Of a stretch of 59,555 nucleotides of DNA, positions 47,926 through 56,789 are shown piece after piece (position 1 is the stretch's first letter; every line of letters starts with the position of its first letter). Made by a program: the position numbers and the translations under genes. Location: the NCBI GenBank assembly GCA_016937215.1, contig JAFGWI010000027.1:1-59555 (forward strand). The letters are read 5' to 3'. Source of the stretch: Spirochaetales bacterium. GTDB lineage: Bacteria > Spirochaetota > Spirochaetia > SZUA-6 > JAFGRV01. The notes under the pieces are model-generated. The model was not told where the DNA came from, did not search any database, and was given only the letters and a program-made list of their open reading frames with translations.

Positions 47926-48720
47926 ATGAATTATAAAAAAGAAAACAAGGAAGCCTGGAACGAAGCCTTTTTCGCCCACAAGAAGGGCTGGGAAAAATCC
48001 CCTGTTGAAACAAGTCTTTTAAGGGGAGAATGGCTGATCAACAACCCTCTCATCGCCGAATTGGAAAACATTGGAATCAAAGGAAAATGCCTGGGCCAAC
48101 TTTGCTGCAACAACGGAAGGGAATTGCTTTCAGTTCTGAAAATGGGAGCAGCCAAGGGATACGGCTTTGATATTGCTGATAATTTTATAACAGAAGCAAA
48201 ACGCCTTGCCTGCTTGCTGAATCTTCCAGCGGAATTTATAACCAGCGATATCCCGGAAATTCCAGAGGATTACAACAAAAAATGCGACATCCTGATTATC
48301 ACCATTGGAGCCCTTTGCTGGTTCCAGGACCTCTTTCCCTTTTTTTCCAAAGCCGCGGACCTCTTAAAAACAGGCGGCTGGATCATCATCAACGAACAAC
48401 ACCCCTTCACTGATATGATAGCCGCGCCAGGAGAGGCTGAATTCGACGAAAGTTCACCAAACACACCAAAACACTCATATTTCCGAAAGGAACCCTGGAT
48501 CGAGTCGCAAGGCATGGATTATATAGGCGGCACGTTATACAACTCAAAAACTTTTTACAGCTTCAGCCATAGCATGTCGGAAATCATTAACAATCTTAGC
48601 CTAAACAACTTTCACATCAAAAAGCTTCAGGAATATGATTATGATATTTCGTCGAGGTTTTCCCATTTATCGCAAAAAGGATGGCCCCTTTCCTATCTGC
48701 TTTCAGCCCAAAAGGTCTGA
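47926..48720 (+). CDS. class I SAM-dependent methyltransferase
   Basis: LCCNNGRELLSVLKMGAAKGYGFDIADNFITEAK motif I-like; ILIITIGALCWFQDL. Confidence 0.85.
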   Translation: MNYKKENKEAWNEAFFAHKKGWEKSPVETSLLRGEWLINNPLIAELENIGIKGKCLGQLCCNNGRELLSVLKMGAAKGYGFDIADNFITEAKRLACLLNLPAEFITSDIPEIPEDYNKKCDILIITIGALCWFQDLFPFFSKAADLLKTGGWIIINEQHPFTDMIAAPGEAEFDESSPNTPKHSYFRKEPWIESQGMDYIGGTLYNSKTFYSFSHSMSEIINNLSLNNFHIKKLQEYDYDISSRFSHLSQKGWPLSYLLSAQKV

Positions 48721-49185
48721 GAGCAAAGTCATATTGATTTTCTCCTTCAACCATCATTTTCCTCGGGCATGGCCTGGGCACATCATTCCTTCATAATAGC
48801 CTTGATCTTCAAAACAGGCACCCTTGGCCCATGACCGGCCCAGGCCCTTCAGCATACTTGCACAGGAAGCTGTTGTGACACAGCACATACAACACATCAG
48901 CCCTGTATTTCGAGCTTGCGCACCAAGCTTACAGAAGGGCTATAAACGCGTTGCTTTTATGACCAGCGTTGTTGTTAAAAAACTCGGCTACAGGGCTTGT
49001 CCCTGGGGCCTTAAGCCCAAAGATGATTTATTTTCCCAAAACACTATCTTTTTCCAAGTCCAGCAGCACAGGGCAGGAAGCGCCAAAGCCAGAATCAATA
49101 AAAATCGTCCTATTTATTGAAATGTTTCTTGACATGGCCCCAGGCTTTGTTTAAATTTTATCTATGCTGAAACAGGGGGCAAAGG

Positions 49186-49686
49186 ATGCAAATTAAAGAT
49201 AGTGATATATTCACTTTGATTGAGAAAATCAACGATCATTACAAAAACAACATCAACAACCGATTTTTAAGAAAGGCCCTTCTCATGATGACAATTTCTC
49301 AATCAACACTGGACAGGATCGACGGAATAGACGATCGCATGTCCTATGCCAGACACGAAGGCTTCCGTTTTCAGGAAATATACGACTTTATTCTGGCCTC
49401 TGCCTCCTTTGTTTCATCAGCCAAAAAGGAAATTGCCCCCAGGTTAAAATCACTTGTAAGCGGAACATCTGTCAGCGGGCGAACGGAACTTAAAAGCGAG
49501 GGTGATAAAATCCTGCAAAATATGGCTGTGAGCAATTTCAGCTCAAACCTGGGCATTCTGGCAGACATGATAAACGAACTTTATTTGAAAACCGTCGCAA
49601 CAGATCGCAAAATGCACGAAAACAAGAACTGCGAGTTTGAAAAGAATCCAGAATTAAAGAATGTTGGACAATTACTGATAGAATAA
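49186..49686 (+). CDS. hypothetical helical protein
   Basis: Intact 166-aa ORF with GGCAAAGG RBS; no recognisable motif. Confidence 0.6.
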   Translation: MQIKDSDIFTLIEKINDHYKNNINNRFLRKALLMMTISQSTLDRIDGIDDRMSYARHEGFRFQEIYDFILASASFVSSAKKEIAPRLKSLVSGTSVSGRTELKSEGDKILQNMAVSNFSSNLGILADMINELYLKTVATDRKMHENKNCEFEKNPELKNVGQLLIE

Positions 49687-49766
49687 TCAGGCTATAATTT
49701 TTTGAGCATACAGCCAATCCTTTCCCTAATCAAATTGGTTCATTTTCAGAAAACAAGGAGTATTGT

Positions 49767-50813
49767 GTGATTTATCTCGTTACAATTGTGGTTCTCACCT
49801 TGAGCATTTCAGCTTTGTGCTCATTATCCGAGGCCGCTCTTTATTCATCCCGCCTTCCCTATCTTGAATCCATAAAGGAAAAATATCCCAAAAACCGCAG
49901 TGTAAGTCTTTTTATAAAAATGAAGAACAATGTGGAAATACCCATAACCAGTATCCTTATTCTCAATACCATAGCCAATACAGCCGGTGCCACCCTGGCT
50001 GGCATGTTCGCGGCCAAGGAATTGCCCGCGCCCTGGATTCCTCTTTTCTCAATCGCTCTCACTTTAGGAATTCTCATTTTCGCGGAAATTCTACCCAAAA
50101 CCTATGGAGCTGTTGCCTGGAAAACCATTTGGGGGAAAATTTCCTGGCCTCTTCATTTTGTGAGCATTCTGCTTTGGCCTTTGATCAAATTATCCCAGTT
50201 TATGCTTCGCCTGGTCACAAAAGGGAAAAAAACAGGAAGCGTTTCAGAAGAAGAGATAATCGCTCTGGTAAAACTCGGTGCCAGAACCGGTGAAATATCT
50301 CAAATGGAAAACAGCATTATCCAGAATATTCTCAAACTTGAAGATATTCAATTAGAGGATATCATGACACCACGGCAAATGATTTTTTCACTGGATGAAT
50401 CCATGCTCCTCACCGAGGCAAGAGAATTGGTTGAAGCCAAGGGGTTTTCACGAATACCGGTTTATCAGCAGGACAAGGAAAAGGTAAATGGCTATATTCG
50501 CGTCAACGATCTGTTGGCCACCCGAAACATAGCCAGGGAAAATCTTCGCTTAAAAGATATCTCCATGAGCATAGATAAAAAGCCAGCCACCATGAACTGC
50601 CTTACCCTGCTCATGGAATTCCTCAAAAACCGTCACCACATCGCCCTGGTACTGGACGAATATTTTCAGGTACACGGAATTGTCACACTGGAGGATTTGC
50701 TTGAAACCATGCTGGGCCATGAAATTGTTGATGAAACAGACCAGTTCGTTGATCTCCAAAAAGAAGCCAGAAAAAGACTCAAAAAATCTTCCACCCACAG
50801 CTCCAAAACATGA
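49767..50813 (+). CDS. CNNM/DUF21 + CBS-pair membrane protein (CorC/HlyC-type)
   Basis: N-terminal DUF21 TMs; EDIMTPRQMIFSLDES; HIALVLDEYFQVHGIVTLEDLLETMLGHEIVDE. Confidence 0.93.
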   Translation: MIYLVTIVVLTLSISALCSLSEAALYSSRLPYLESIKEKYPKNRSVSLFIKMKNNVEIPITSILILNTIANTAGATLAGMFAAKELPAPWIPLFSIALTLGILIFAEILPKTYGAVAWKTIWGKISWPLHFVSILLWPLIKLSQFMLRLVTKGKKTGSVSEEEIIALVKLGARTGEISQMENSIIQNILKLEDIQLEDIMTPRQMIFSLDESMLLTEARELVEAKGFSRIPVYQQDKEKVNGYIRVNDLLATRNIARENLRLKDISMSIDKKPATMNCLTLLMEFLKNRHHIALVLDEYFQVHGIVTLEDLLETMLGHEIVDETDQFVDLQKEARKRLKKSSTHSSKT

Positions 50814-50816
50814 TCA

Positions 50817-50858
50817 TCCCACTTTCCGCGCTAAAATAGTAATTTCTTAAATTATAGA
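50817..50858 (-). repeat. family D repeat copy D2
   Basis: Reverse complement TCTATAATTTAAGAAATTACTATTTTAGCGCGGAAAGTGGGA matches D1. Confidence 0.75.
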
Positions 50859-50875
50859 TAAATAGAAAAGGCTTT

Positions 50876-51030
50876 TTGGAGCTTGCCCCAGCCCTGAAAA
50901 GGGGCTCGGGCCGGGCTTTGCACCACTGCGGCTTCGCCTTCGAAGGTTTCCGGGCGGAAATCATCCGCCCGGAAACGCTTTGTTGGACTATTTTTGAAAA
51001 AATAGTCCAACATGGTTCCAATCCCTAAGC
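50876..51030 (-). repeat. family A structured repeat, copy A7
   Basis: Minus strand: GCTTAGGGATTGGAACCA-TGTTGGACTATTTTTTCAAAAATAGTCCAACA-..-TTTCCGGGCGGAtgattTCCGCCCGGAAA-..CGAAGGCGAAGCCGCAGTGGTGCAAAGCCCGGCCC..GGGGCAAGC. Confidence 0.9.
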
Positions 51031-51177
51031 TGTTATTTCTGAATGCCTATTTTAGCTGAAACAAAAATATTCTGAAAAACAGGGCTGCCTTAAAGGTTCA
51101 TAAGCCCTTTGTCAGCTCAAAAAACACTTTCCTGAAACCAATTTCAGAAAAGGGCGGAAAATGATCAATTACTCGGC

Positions 51178-52281
51178 TTACATCCCATCGGATTCATAAA
51201 CAGCAGCATCAATAACCTTATCATCAGCCCCTTTCGAATCCGACGCGCCAATATCATTTTTTTCAAGAATATCCTTTGCCAAGGACAAATCCTCTAAAAA
51301 ATCCTTGAATTCATTATAAAAAATGGACTGGTTCTGATAGCGCCCTATAAAGCGATTCATGTCCGCTTCTTTCTCTTTAAACAAAGCTTCCTTGGACCCA
51401 ATCCCTTTGATAGCACCAAGGGCCTCAAGATAATCCACCGAATCATAGGCAGCCAAAACTGCCACAACATCGGGCTTTATCAAGTCCATAATAGGCTTAA
51501 GTTGAGAAACACATTCCTTATCAAACTGATTAAAGCTTAATACCTCAGTGCCATTAAAATTATCTTCGATATAATAAACATACTTTGTATATTTTTTAGG
51601 ATCAGGAATAATAACCTTTAGCCAGTTTTGCTTCTGTAAAGTCTCCATACTGACAATCACAAAATCCATTCGTTTAAAGGTCAGATCCGTAGCGCTTTCA
51701 CCTACGACAGTGGGGCTTTTATAGAGATTAATCCTTTGTTTGGCAATACCCAGTTTTGTATCAAAAGCAAAGCCGCCTTCATAACTCCAGCCAATATCGC
51801 CTGCAATATTTTTGAATAAAGCCATTTCATGCTCTTTATCCCTCTGTTCTTTATATTTAAAACCAAGATAAGTTAGCTCATCATACAAATAAGCCCTTGA
51901 AACCACTTTGCCCGCAAAGGAACTGCCTTCCTGCAGGCCTTGACTTTCACGAATCATGACTGCATTCTGTTCCGGCGATTCCCGAAAAAGTATATTTTCA
52001 GCCACTGTCCAGCCGGTTCCAGCCTGGGACTTGATTTTATACCAGGTTGTCTCATTTCCATCAGCGTTTTTTTTCACAACAGCGCTATTGGGATTCAAGC
52101 AGCTCACAAGACTGAAAGCCTTTACTGTGGCTGTGCTGGTTCCGGAACCTGGAGATTCATACAATTGTATGGCATTTTCCTTTACAACAACTGTATCGCT
52201 AGTGTCATTTATTTTCTCTTCACAATCAAATAAAAAGAAAGTCACAAAAAGACATATTAAAAATAAAATCCTTTTAGTCAT
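51178..52281 (-). CDS. SH3-domain-like lipoprotein
   Basis: Lipobox TFFLFDC; QLYESPGSGTSTATVKAFSLVSCLNPNS..TTWYKIKSQAGTGWTVAENILF bacterial SH3-like repeat. Confidence 0.7.
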   Translation of the reverse strand: MTKRILFLICLFVTFFLFDCEEKINDTSDTVVVKENAIQLYESPGSGTSTATVKAFSLVSCLNPNSAVVKKNADGNETTWYKIKSQAGTGWTVAENILFRESPEQNAVMIRESQGLQEGSSFAGKVVSRAYLYDELTYLGFKYKEQRDKEHEMALFKNIAGDIGWSYEGGFAFDTKLGIAKQRINLYKSPTVVGESATDLTFKRMDFVIVSMETLQKQNWLKVIIPDPKKYTKYVYYIEDNFNGTEVLSFNQFDKECVSQLKPIMDLIKPDVVAVLAAYDSVDYLEALGAIKGIGSKEALFKEKEADMNRFIGRYQNQSIFYNEFKDFLEDLSLAKDILEKNDIGASDSKGADDKVIDAAVYESDGM

Positions 52282-52333
52282 TCAATTTCCTCCTAATCGA
52301 ATTTCAATCATTACTGATAATATTCATCAAATT

Positions 52334-53512
52334 TTATACAGAAATCTGAAAACTTTCAAGGAATTTTTCCATATCAAAATGCTGTTCAAAAAGAGATTCG
52401 ATCTCATCGATTTTTATTCTGTCAAATAATTCCAATTTAGTGTTTTCAAAGAGTTGCAGAATCTTTGCTTCAGCTGTTGCTATATCTTCCTGAACAAAAA
52501 TAGAGGGAATATTCGCCTCAAGAACCGCGTCTCTCACGTCATTTTCAAGATCATGATACTGGGCGCCTGTTAGTATCAGACCCGCCAGGGGAGCTTCGTC
52601 CTTTTCAATTAAATTCTGATTATATTGAATAATTTTTCTGATATTGGCCCCTTTGTTCCCTTTAGCCACCACCAAGGCCTGGGGAACCAGAAAACGTTCA
52701 GGAATGAAATTTTCCGTTGCCAGGGTAATCATTTTAGCACAAAGGGGCGGCACGCTCCAGGAAATATCATCAGGATCACCAAGAACCTGGCAACCGGCAA
52801 ATTCCCTTTTCAATATACGCATCGATGGATTCTGCAAGCTATTTATTTGGGGAAAGAACCCCAATATACTCAATTGCCCGCCAACAGCCCCAAAACGTTT
52901 ATTCAACAGGTCTTCGGTGATATATTGCTTAACGGTTGATATTTTATCTGGCAATAATTTATTAAAAATAATACCTCTAACACGGCTTTTTTTATACAAA
53001 AAATAGGAAAGATCGACTTCTAACATATCAAGGGCTTTGCCGATTCCGCCGCCAGATAAAAAAATAATTTCAGCATCGATCAGATTAGCCACCTTGGCAT
53101 TAGAAAGCCCGACTATACCGCCAACACCAGGATGACCGGTTCCTTCGGCAATAATAATTTCCTTATCAGACAAGGCTTTCACGGCTTTAGCTATTCTATC
53201 CTTTAAGCGCCGGCTTTCGGCAACAGGATCGGATGTTGAAAGAAACTTTTTGGTAAAACCCGAGGCCAGAATCACAGGTGACACCAAGGTCAGATCAAGC
53301 TCGGTAAGACCTGAAAATTCCTTAATAAGATGAGCATCTTTCTCAATTATAATGCCATTTGGCAAAACATCCACTTTTTGACCAACAGGTTTTATATAGG
53401 CGATGCGACTGGGCTCAATCACCTTTGTCAATAATGACAGCAGACCTAGACTGGTTACAGTTTTACCAGCATGCTGCCTAAAACCTGTAATATAAATAAC
53501 CTTAGGTGCCAT
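52334..53512 (-). CDS. P-loop BioD/DRTGG-like AAA family protein (similar to phosphotransacetylase N-terminal regulatory module)
   Basis: MAPKVIYITGFRQHAGKTVTSLGLLSLL P-loop; EIIIAEGTGHPGVGGIVGLSNAKVANLI; DRTGG-like middle region. Confidence 0.7.
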   Translation of the reverse strand: MAPKVIYITGFRQHAGKTVTSLGLLSLLTKVIEPSRIAYIKPVGQKVDVLPNGIIIEKDAHLIKEFSGLTELDLTLVSPVILASGFTKKFLSTSDPVAESRRLKDRIAKAVKALSDKEIIIAEGTGHPGVGGIVGLSNAKVANLIDAEIIFLSGGGIGKALDMLEVDLSYFLYKKSRVRGIIFNKLLPDKISTVKQYITEDLLNKRFGAVGGQLSILGFFPQINSLQNPSMRILKREFAGCQVLGDPDDISWSVPPLCAKMITLATENFIPERFLVPQALVVAKGNKGANIRKIIQYNQNLIEKDEAPLAGLILTGAQYHDLENDVRDAVLEANIPSIFVQEDIATAEAKILQLFENTKLELFDRIKIDEIESLFEQHFDMEKFLESFQISV

Positions 53513-53757
53513 AAACCATCCTCACAATCAACTCGCCTCTATTTCAGCTCCAAATACCAAAAAAACATCCAACCACAGCCTTAACACCAGCTAGAAGATT
53601 GTGTTTTTAGTATATCTTCTCTACTAGTCCATTTCAACTATAAAATAATTTCATTTTATATGGTCGCGTGAAAATTTAGGTTTCCCCGTAACCAAATTCC
53701 AGCATTTGTAAAACCACAACATCTTTTGCCAGTGAATATACCATTAACGAATAATTG

Positions 53758-53792
53758 GCGGCTTTAAAGTATTCACAGTACTTCAAAGCCGC
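53758..53792. other. 14-bp stem-loop (one mismatch) adjacent to the family B2 repeat
   Basis: GCGGCTTTaAAGTA-ttcacag-TACTTcAAAGCCGC (first arm 53758-53771, second arm 53779-53792). Confidence 0.65.
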
Positions 53793-53809
53793 TCATAATC
53801 AAAACAATT

Positions 53810-53875
53810 AAGCCTATTACAAAAGTCCAGATTATAGACATTCGCCAAGGGCAATAATCAATAACTTACAATATT
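53810..53875 (+). repeat. family B hairpin repeat, copy B2 (degraded stem)
   Basis: AAGCCTATTACAAAAGTCCAGATTATAGACATTCGCCAAGGGCAATAATCAATAACTTACAATATT aligns with B1 and B3. Confidence 0.55.
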
Positions 53876-53905
53876 GCAACAAGATAACCTAATCACCATT
53901 AACTT

Positions 53906-53935
53906 TTCATGAAAAAACCTCAATTTTTTCATGAA
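53906..53935. terminator. perfect 12-bp stem-loop overlapping the ilvN stop, candidate bidirectional terminator
   Basis: TTCATGAAAAAA-cctcaa-TTTTTTCATGAA. Confidence 0.55.
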
Positions 53936-54423
53936 TCTTGTTTTAATTTCTTGCCTCTTTCCATCGAAACCAGACCGCTTCGGGCAATTTCAAGGATATT
54001 ATAATGCTGAAGGATTGCAATAAAGTCATTTATCTTTTCAGGCGCACCTGTTACTTCAAGAACCATGGTATCGGCTGCAACATCCATTACTTTGGAACGG
54101 AAAACATCGGCCACCTGACAAATTTCACCGCGCTGCTGGGGCGGAGCTGTAATTTTTATCAATGCCATTTCACGATCTACCGAAGACCGTTCAGACATAT
54201 CAACCACCTTGATAATATCAACCAGTTTATTCAATTGTTTTTTTATCTGTTCAATAATCGAATCATCACCTTTACAAACCAATGTGATTCGTGACACGGT
54301 TGGATCCAAAGTGGGGCCAACTGTCAAGCTTTCAAGATTGTATCCTCGGCCGGAAAACAAACCTGATATTCGCGCCAGGACACCCTGGTGATTTTCAACT
54401 AACAATGATATCGCGTGAGTCAT
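53929..54423 (-). CDS. ilvN: acetolactate synthase small subunit
   Basis: ACT domain HAISLLVENHQGVLARISGLFSGRGYNLESLTVGPT; adjacent to ilvB. Confidence 0.96.
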   Translation of the reverse strand: MTHAISLLVENHQGVLARISGLFSGRGYNLESLTVGPTLDPTVSRITLVCKGDDSIIEQIKKQLNKLVDIIKVVDMSERSSVDREMALIKITAPPQQRGEICQVADVFRSKVMDVAADTMVLEVTGAPEKINDFIAILQHYNILEIARSGLVSMERGKKLKQDS

Positions 54424-54427
54424 ATGC

Positions 54428-56164
54428 TTATTTTTCCTTTCCTAATAGCATTTCATTTATGGCCGCGCCGGCTGGTACCATTGGCCAGACATTGGTTTCA
54501 CGTTCAATAATAAAATCAATGATGACCGGCCTATCGGTTGACAGCTTGGCTCGTTCAAGGGCTGGTACTATTTCCTCTGAGGAAGTAACCCGAATTCCAA
54601 TCGCGCCATAGGCTTCAGCCAGTTTCACGAAATCGAGTGTATAAGGATGACACCATTCTCCCTTTACACCATTACAATCGTGCTTGCAATTAGGTGTACG
54701 CATTAAACACGTAAAAGAATATCTGGAATCCTGGAATAACTCCTGCCATTGCCGCACCATTCCGAGATAACCATTATTCAGAATGGCGATAATAACCGGC
54801 AGCCCCTCCTGAACACAGGTTGCCATTTCCTGAATATTCATCTGTATTGAACCGTCACCGGCAATATTGATTACTTTTTTGTCCGGATTAGCCAACTGGG
54901 CGCCAATGGCTGCCGGAAAGCCATAACCCATGGTACCCAAACCACCTGAGGTGATAAAGGAACGAGGCCGCGAGAACTTATATTCAAGGGCTGTCCACAT
55001 TTGATGCTGACCAACCTCTGTGCATATAATCGCGTCTGAAAAAACATCACTAATAGCCTTGATAACATTATTTGGTGAAAGATACTTTTCGGATTTATCC
55101 TCAGGATTCGGATGATCCTTCACCATCTGAATCACCGACTTCCGCCATGGATCAATAGCCGGTTTTTCAAGTAATGGATATAATTCTTCCAGTACCTGTT
55201 TCGCGTCACCAACGATGGGTATTTCAACCTTTACATTGCGGGAAATGGAAGCCGGATCAATGTCAATATGTATAATCCTGGCATTGGGCGCGAATTTTTC
55301 AAGAACACCGGTAACCCGGTCGTCAAACCTGACACCGATGCCTATAATCAAATCACATTCAGACACGCTCATATTAGCGGTATAGGTTCCGTGCATTCCC
55401 AGCATACCCATGTTATAGGGATGATTTGAGGGAAGCGCGCCAATTCCCATCAACGAAACAGTTGTGGGAATTTCGACTTTATCGATCACTTTTCTGAAAA
55501 TTTCACTCGCTCCGGAAATATGCATTCCTCCGCCTATGAAAAACACCGGTTTTTTGGCTTCTTTTATTGCCGAGGCAACCCGCTTTATCTGGCCAGTATG
55601 ACCTGATGTGTTGGGGTTATAGCCTTTCAGGGAAATTTCTTCGGGATATCCCCCTTCAGCGAGTTCAATAAGAATATCTTTAGGGAGATCAACAACAACA
55701 GGTCCCGGACGCCCGGTATTGGCAATATAAAAAGCCTCTTTAAGGGTTTTCCCCAGCTCGGCGCGATCAAGAACAATATAGTTGTGTTTAGTAACTGGCC
55801 GGGTCAAACCCACAGTATCGGCTTCCTGAAACGCGTCGTTACCAATCATGGAACGCGGAACCTGCCCGGTTAATACAACCAAAGGTACAGAATCAAAATT
55901 GGCTGTTGCCAAACCGGTTATGGTATTGGTCGCGCCAGGACCACTGGTAACCAGACACACCCCTGTTTTGCCTGTGGACCTGGCGTATCCGTCGGCTGCA
56001 TGCACTGCAGCTTGCTCATGACGGGTCAAAACCAGTCGAATCGAGTCTTGCTTGTAAAGTTCATCAAACAAAGGGATTACTACCCCTCCCGGATAACCGA
56101 ACAGACAATCCACGCCTTCCTTTTTTAATGCCTCAAGAACAAGTTGAGATCCGGAAATTTTCAT
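54428..56164 (-). CDS. ilvB: acetolactate synthase large subunit
   Basis: LFGYPGGVVIPLFDELY, RHEQAAVHAADGYARSTGKTGVCLVTSGPGATN, TPP motif GDGSIQMNIQEMATCVQEGLPVIIAILNN. Confidence 0.98.
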   Translation of the reverse strand: MKISGSQLVLEALKKEGVDCLFGYPGGVVIPLFDELYKQDSIRLVLTRHEQAAVHAADGYARSTGKTGVCLVTSGPGATNTITGLATANFDSVPLVVLTGQVPRSMIGNDAFQEADTVGLTRPVTKHNYIVLDRAELGKTLKEAFYIANTGRPGPVVVDLPKDILIELAEGGYPEEISLKGYNPNTSGHTGQIKRVASAIKEAKKPVFFIGGGMHISGASEIFRKVIDKVEIPTTVSLMGIGALPSNHPYNMGMLGMHGTYTANMSVSECDLIIGIGVRFDDRVTGVLEKFAPNARIIHIDIDPASISRNVKVEIPIVGDAKQVLEELYPLLEKPAIDPWRKSVIQMVKDHPNPEDKSEKYLSPNNVIKAISDVFSDAIICTEVGQHQMWTALEYKFSRPRSFITSGGLGTMGYGFPAAIGAQLANPDKKVINIAGDGSIQMNIQEMATCVQEGLPVIIAILNNGYLGMVRQWQELFQDSRYSFTCLMRTPNCKHDCNGVKGEWCHPYTLDFVKLAEAYGAIGIRVTSSEEIVPALERAKLSTDRPVIIDFIIERETNVWPMVPAGAAINEMLLGKEK

Positions 56165-56207
56165 TTTATCCTCCTAAAACTACCATACGCTATAAAACGC
56201 TGTTTTG

Positions 56208-56241
56208 AAAAAAAAAGCCGTTCCCCAGAAGGAGAACGGCT
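56208..56241 (-). terminator. attenuator terminator upstream of ilvB
   Basis: Minus strand: AGCCGTTC-tccttcTGGGG-GAACGGCT region followed by TTTTTTTTT. Confidence 0.85.
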
Positions 56242-56282
56242 TATGCCCATTAAAAGGCCGCTTTATACTTCACTTCCGGGTT

Positions 56283-56333
56283 TCAACGCATACCCCTGAC
56301 GACGACGAGAACGACCACAAGTGCTTTGACCAT
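56283..56333 (-). CDS. ilvBN leader peptide MVKALVVVLVVVRGMR
   Basis: ATG GTC AAA GCA CTT GTG GTC GTT CTC GTC GTC GTC AGG GGT ATG CGT TGA; 9 of 16 residues Val/Leu; followed by the attenuator hairpin. Confidence 0.85.
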   Translation of the reverse strand: MVKALVVVLVVVRGMR

Positions 56334-56549
56334 GGATTGAAATATAACACTGCCCTTTAATATATTCATGATAGGCCATTATAAAATAATTATACATTTA
56401 TGTCAATAAACAGAAAATAAAAGTTTTGAAAACAAGCTGTTTATTCCGAATTTGTGATTGCCTTTTGGATATTATCAGAATAATGTTGCTTTTTCAGACT
56501 GGAAATATTTAGTTCAACTTCAAAGAATAGAAAGGCTTTTCGCGCTTTA

Positions 56550-56743
56550 GCGTTAGGGATTGGAGCAGGGCGCGGTTTTTTTTCAAAAAAACCGCGCCAC
56601 CCGAAGGCCCGCGTTTTCAGCGAGCCTTCGGGTCGAAGCCGCCAGGCGGAGCTGCGGAAAAGCCCGACCCGGTCGCCGAGAACAATGACTCTTTGTTAAG
56701 CTTTGTAGATTATAGGGTATAGGGAATGATCCGGGTAACGCCC
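56550..56743 (+). repeat. family A structured repeat, copy A8
   Basis: GCGTTAGGGATTGGAGCAGG-GCGCGGTTTTTTTTCAAAAAAACCGCGCC-..-CCCGAAGGC..GCCTTCGGG-TCGAAGCCGCCAGGCGGAGCTGCGGAAAAGCCCGACCC..GGGTAACGCCC. Confidence 0.92.
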
Positions 56744-56789
56744 GGAAAAACCTTTATTTCAGAATCAAAGCAGGAGCAGCTCAACCCGC

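Noticed and set aside
48824-49120. 98-aa ORF downstream of the methyltransferase
   Set aside because: No recognisable motif, RBS or hydrophobic pattern; could be a decayed gene but unsupported.
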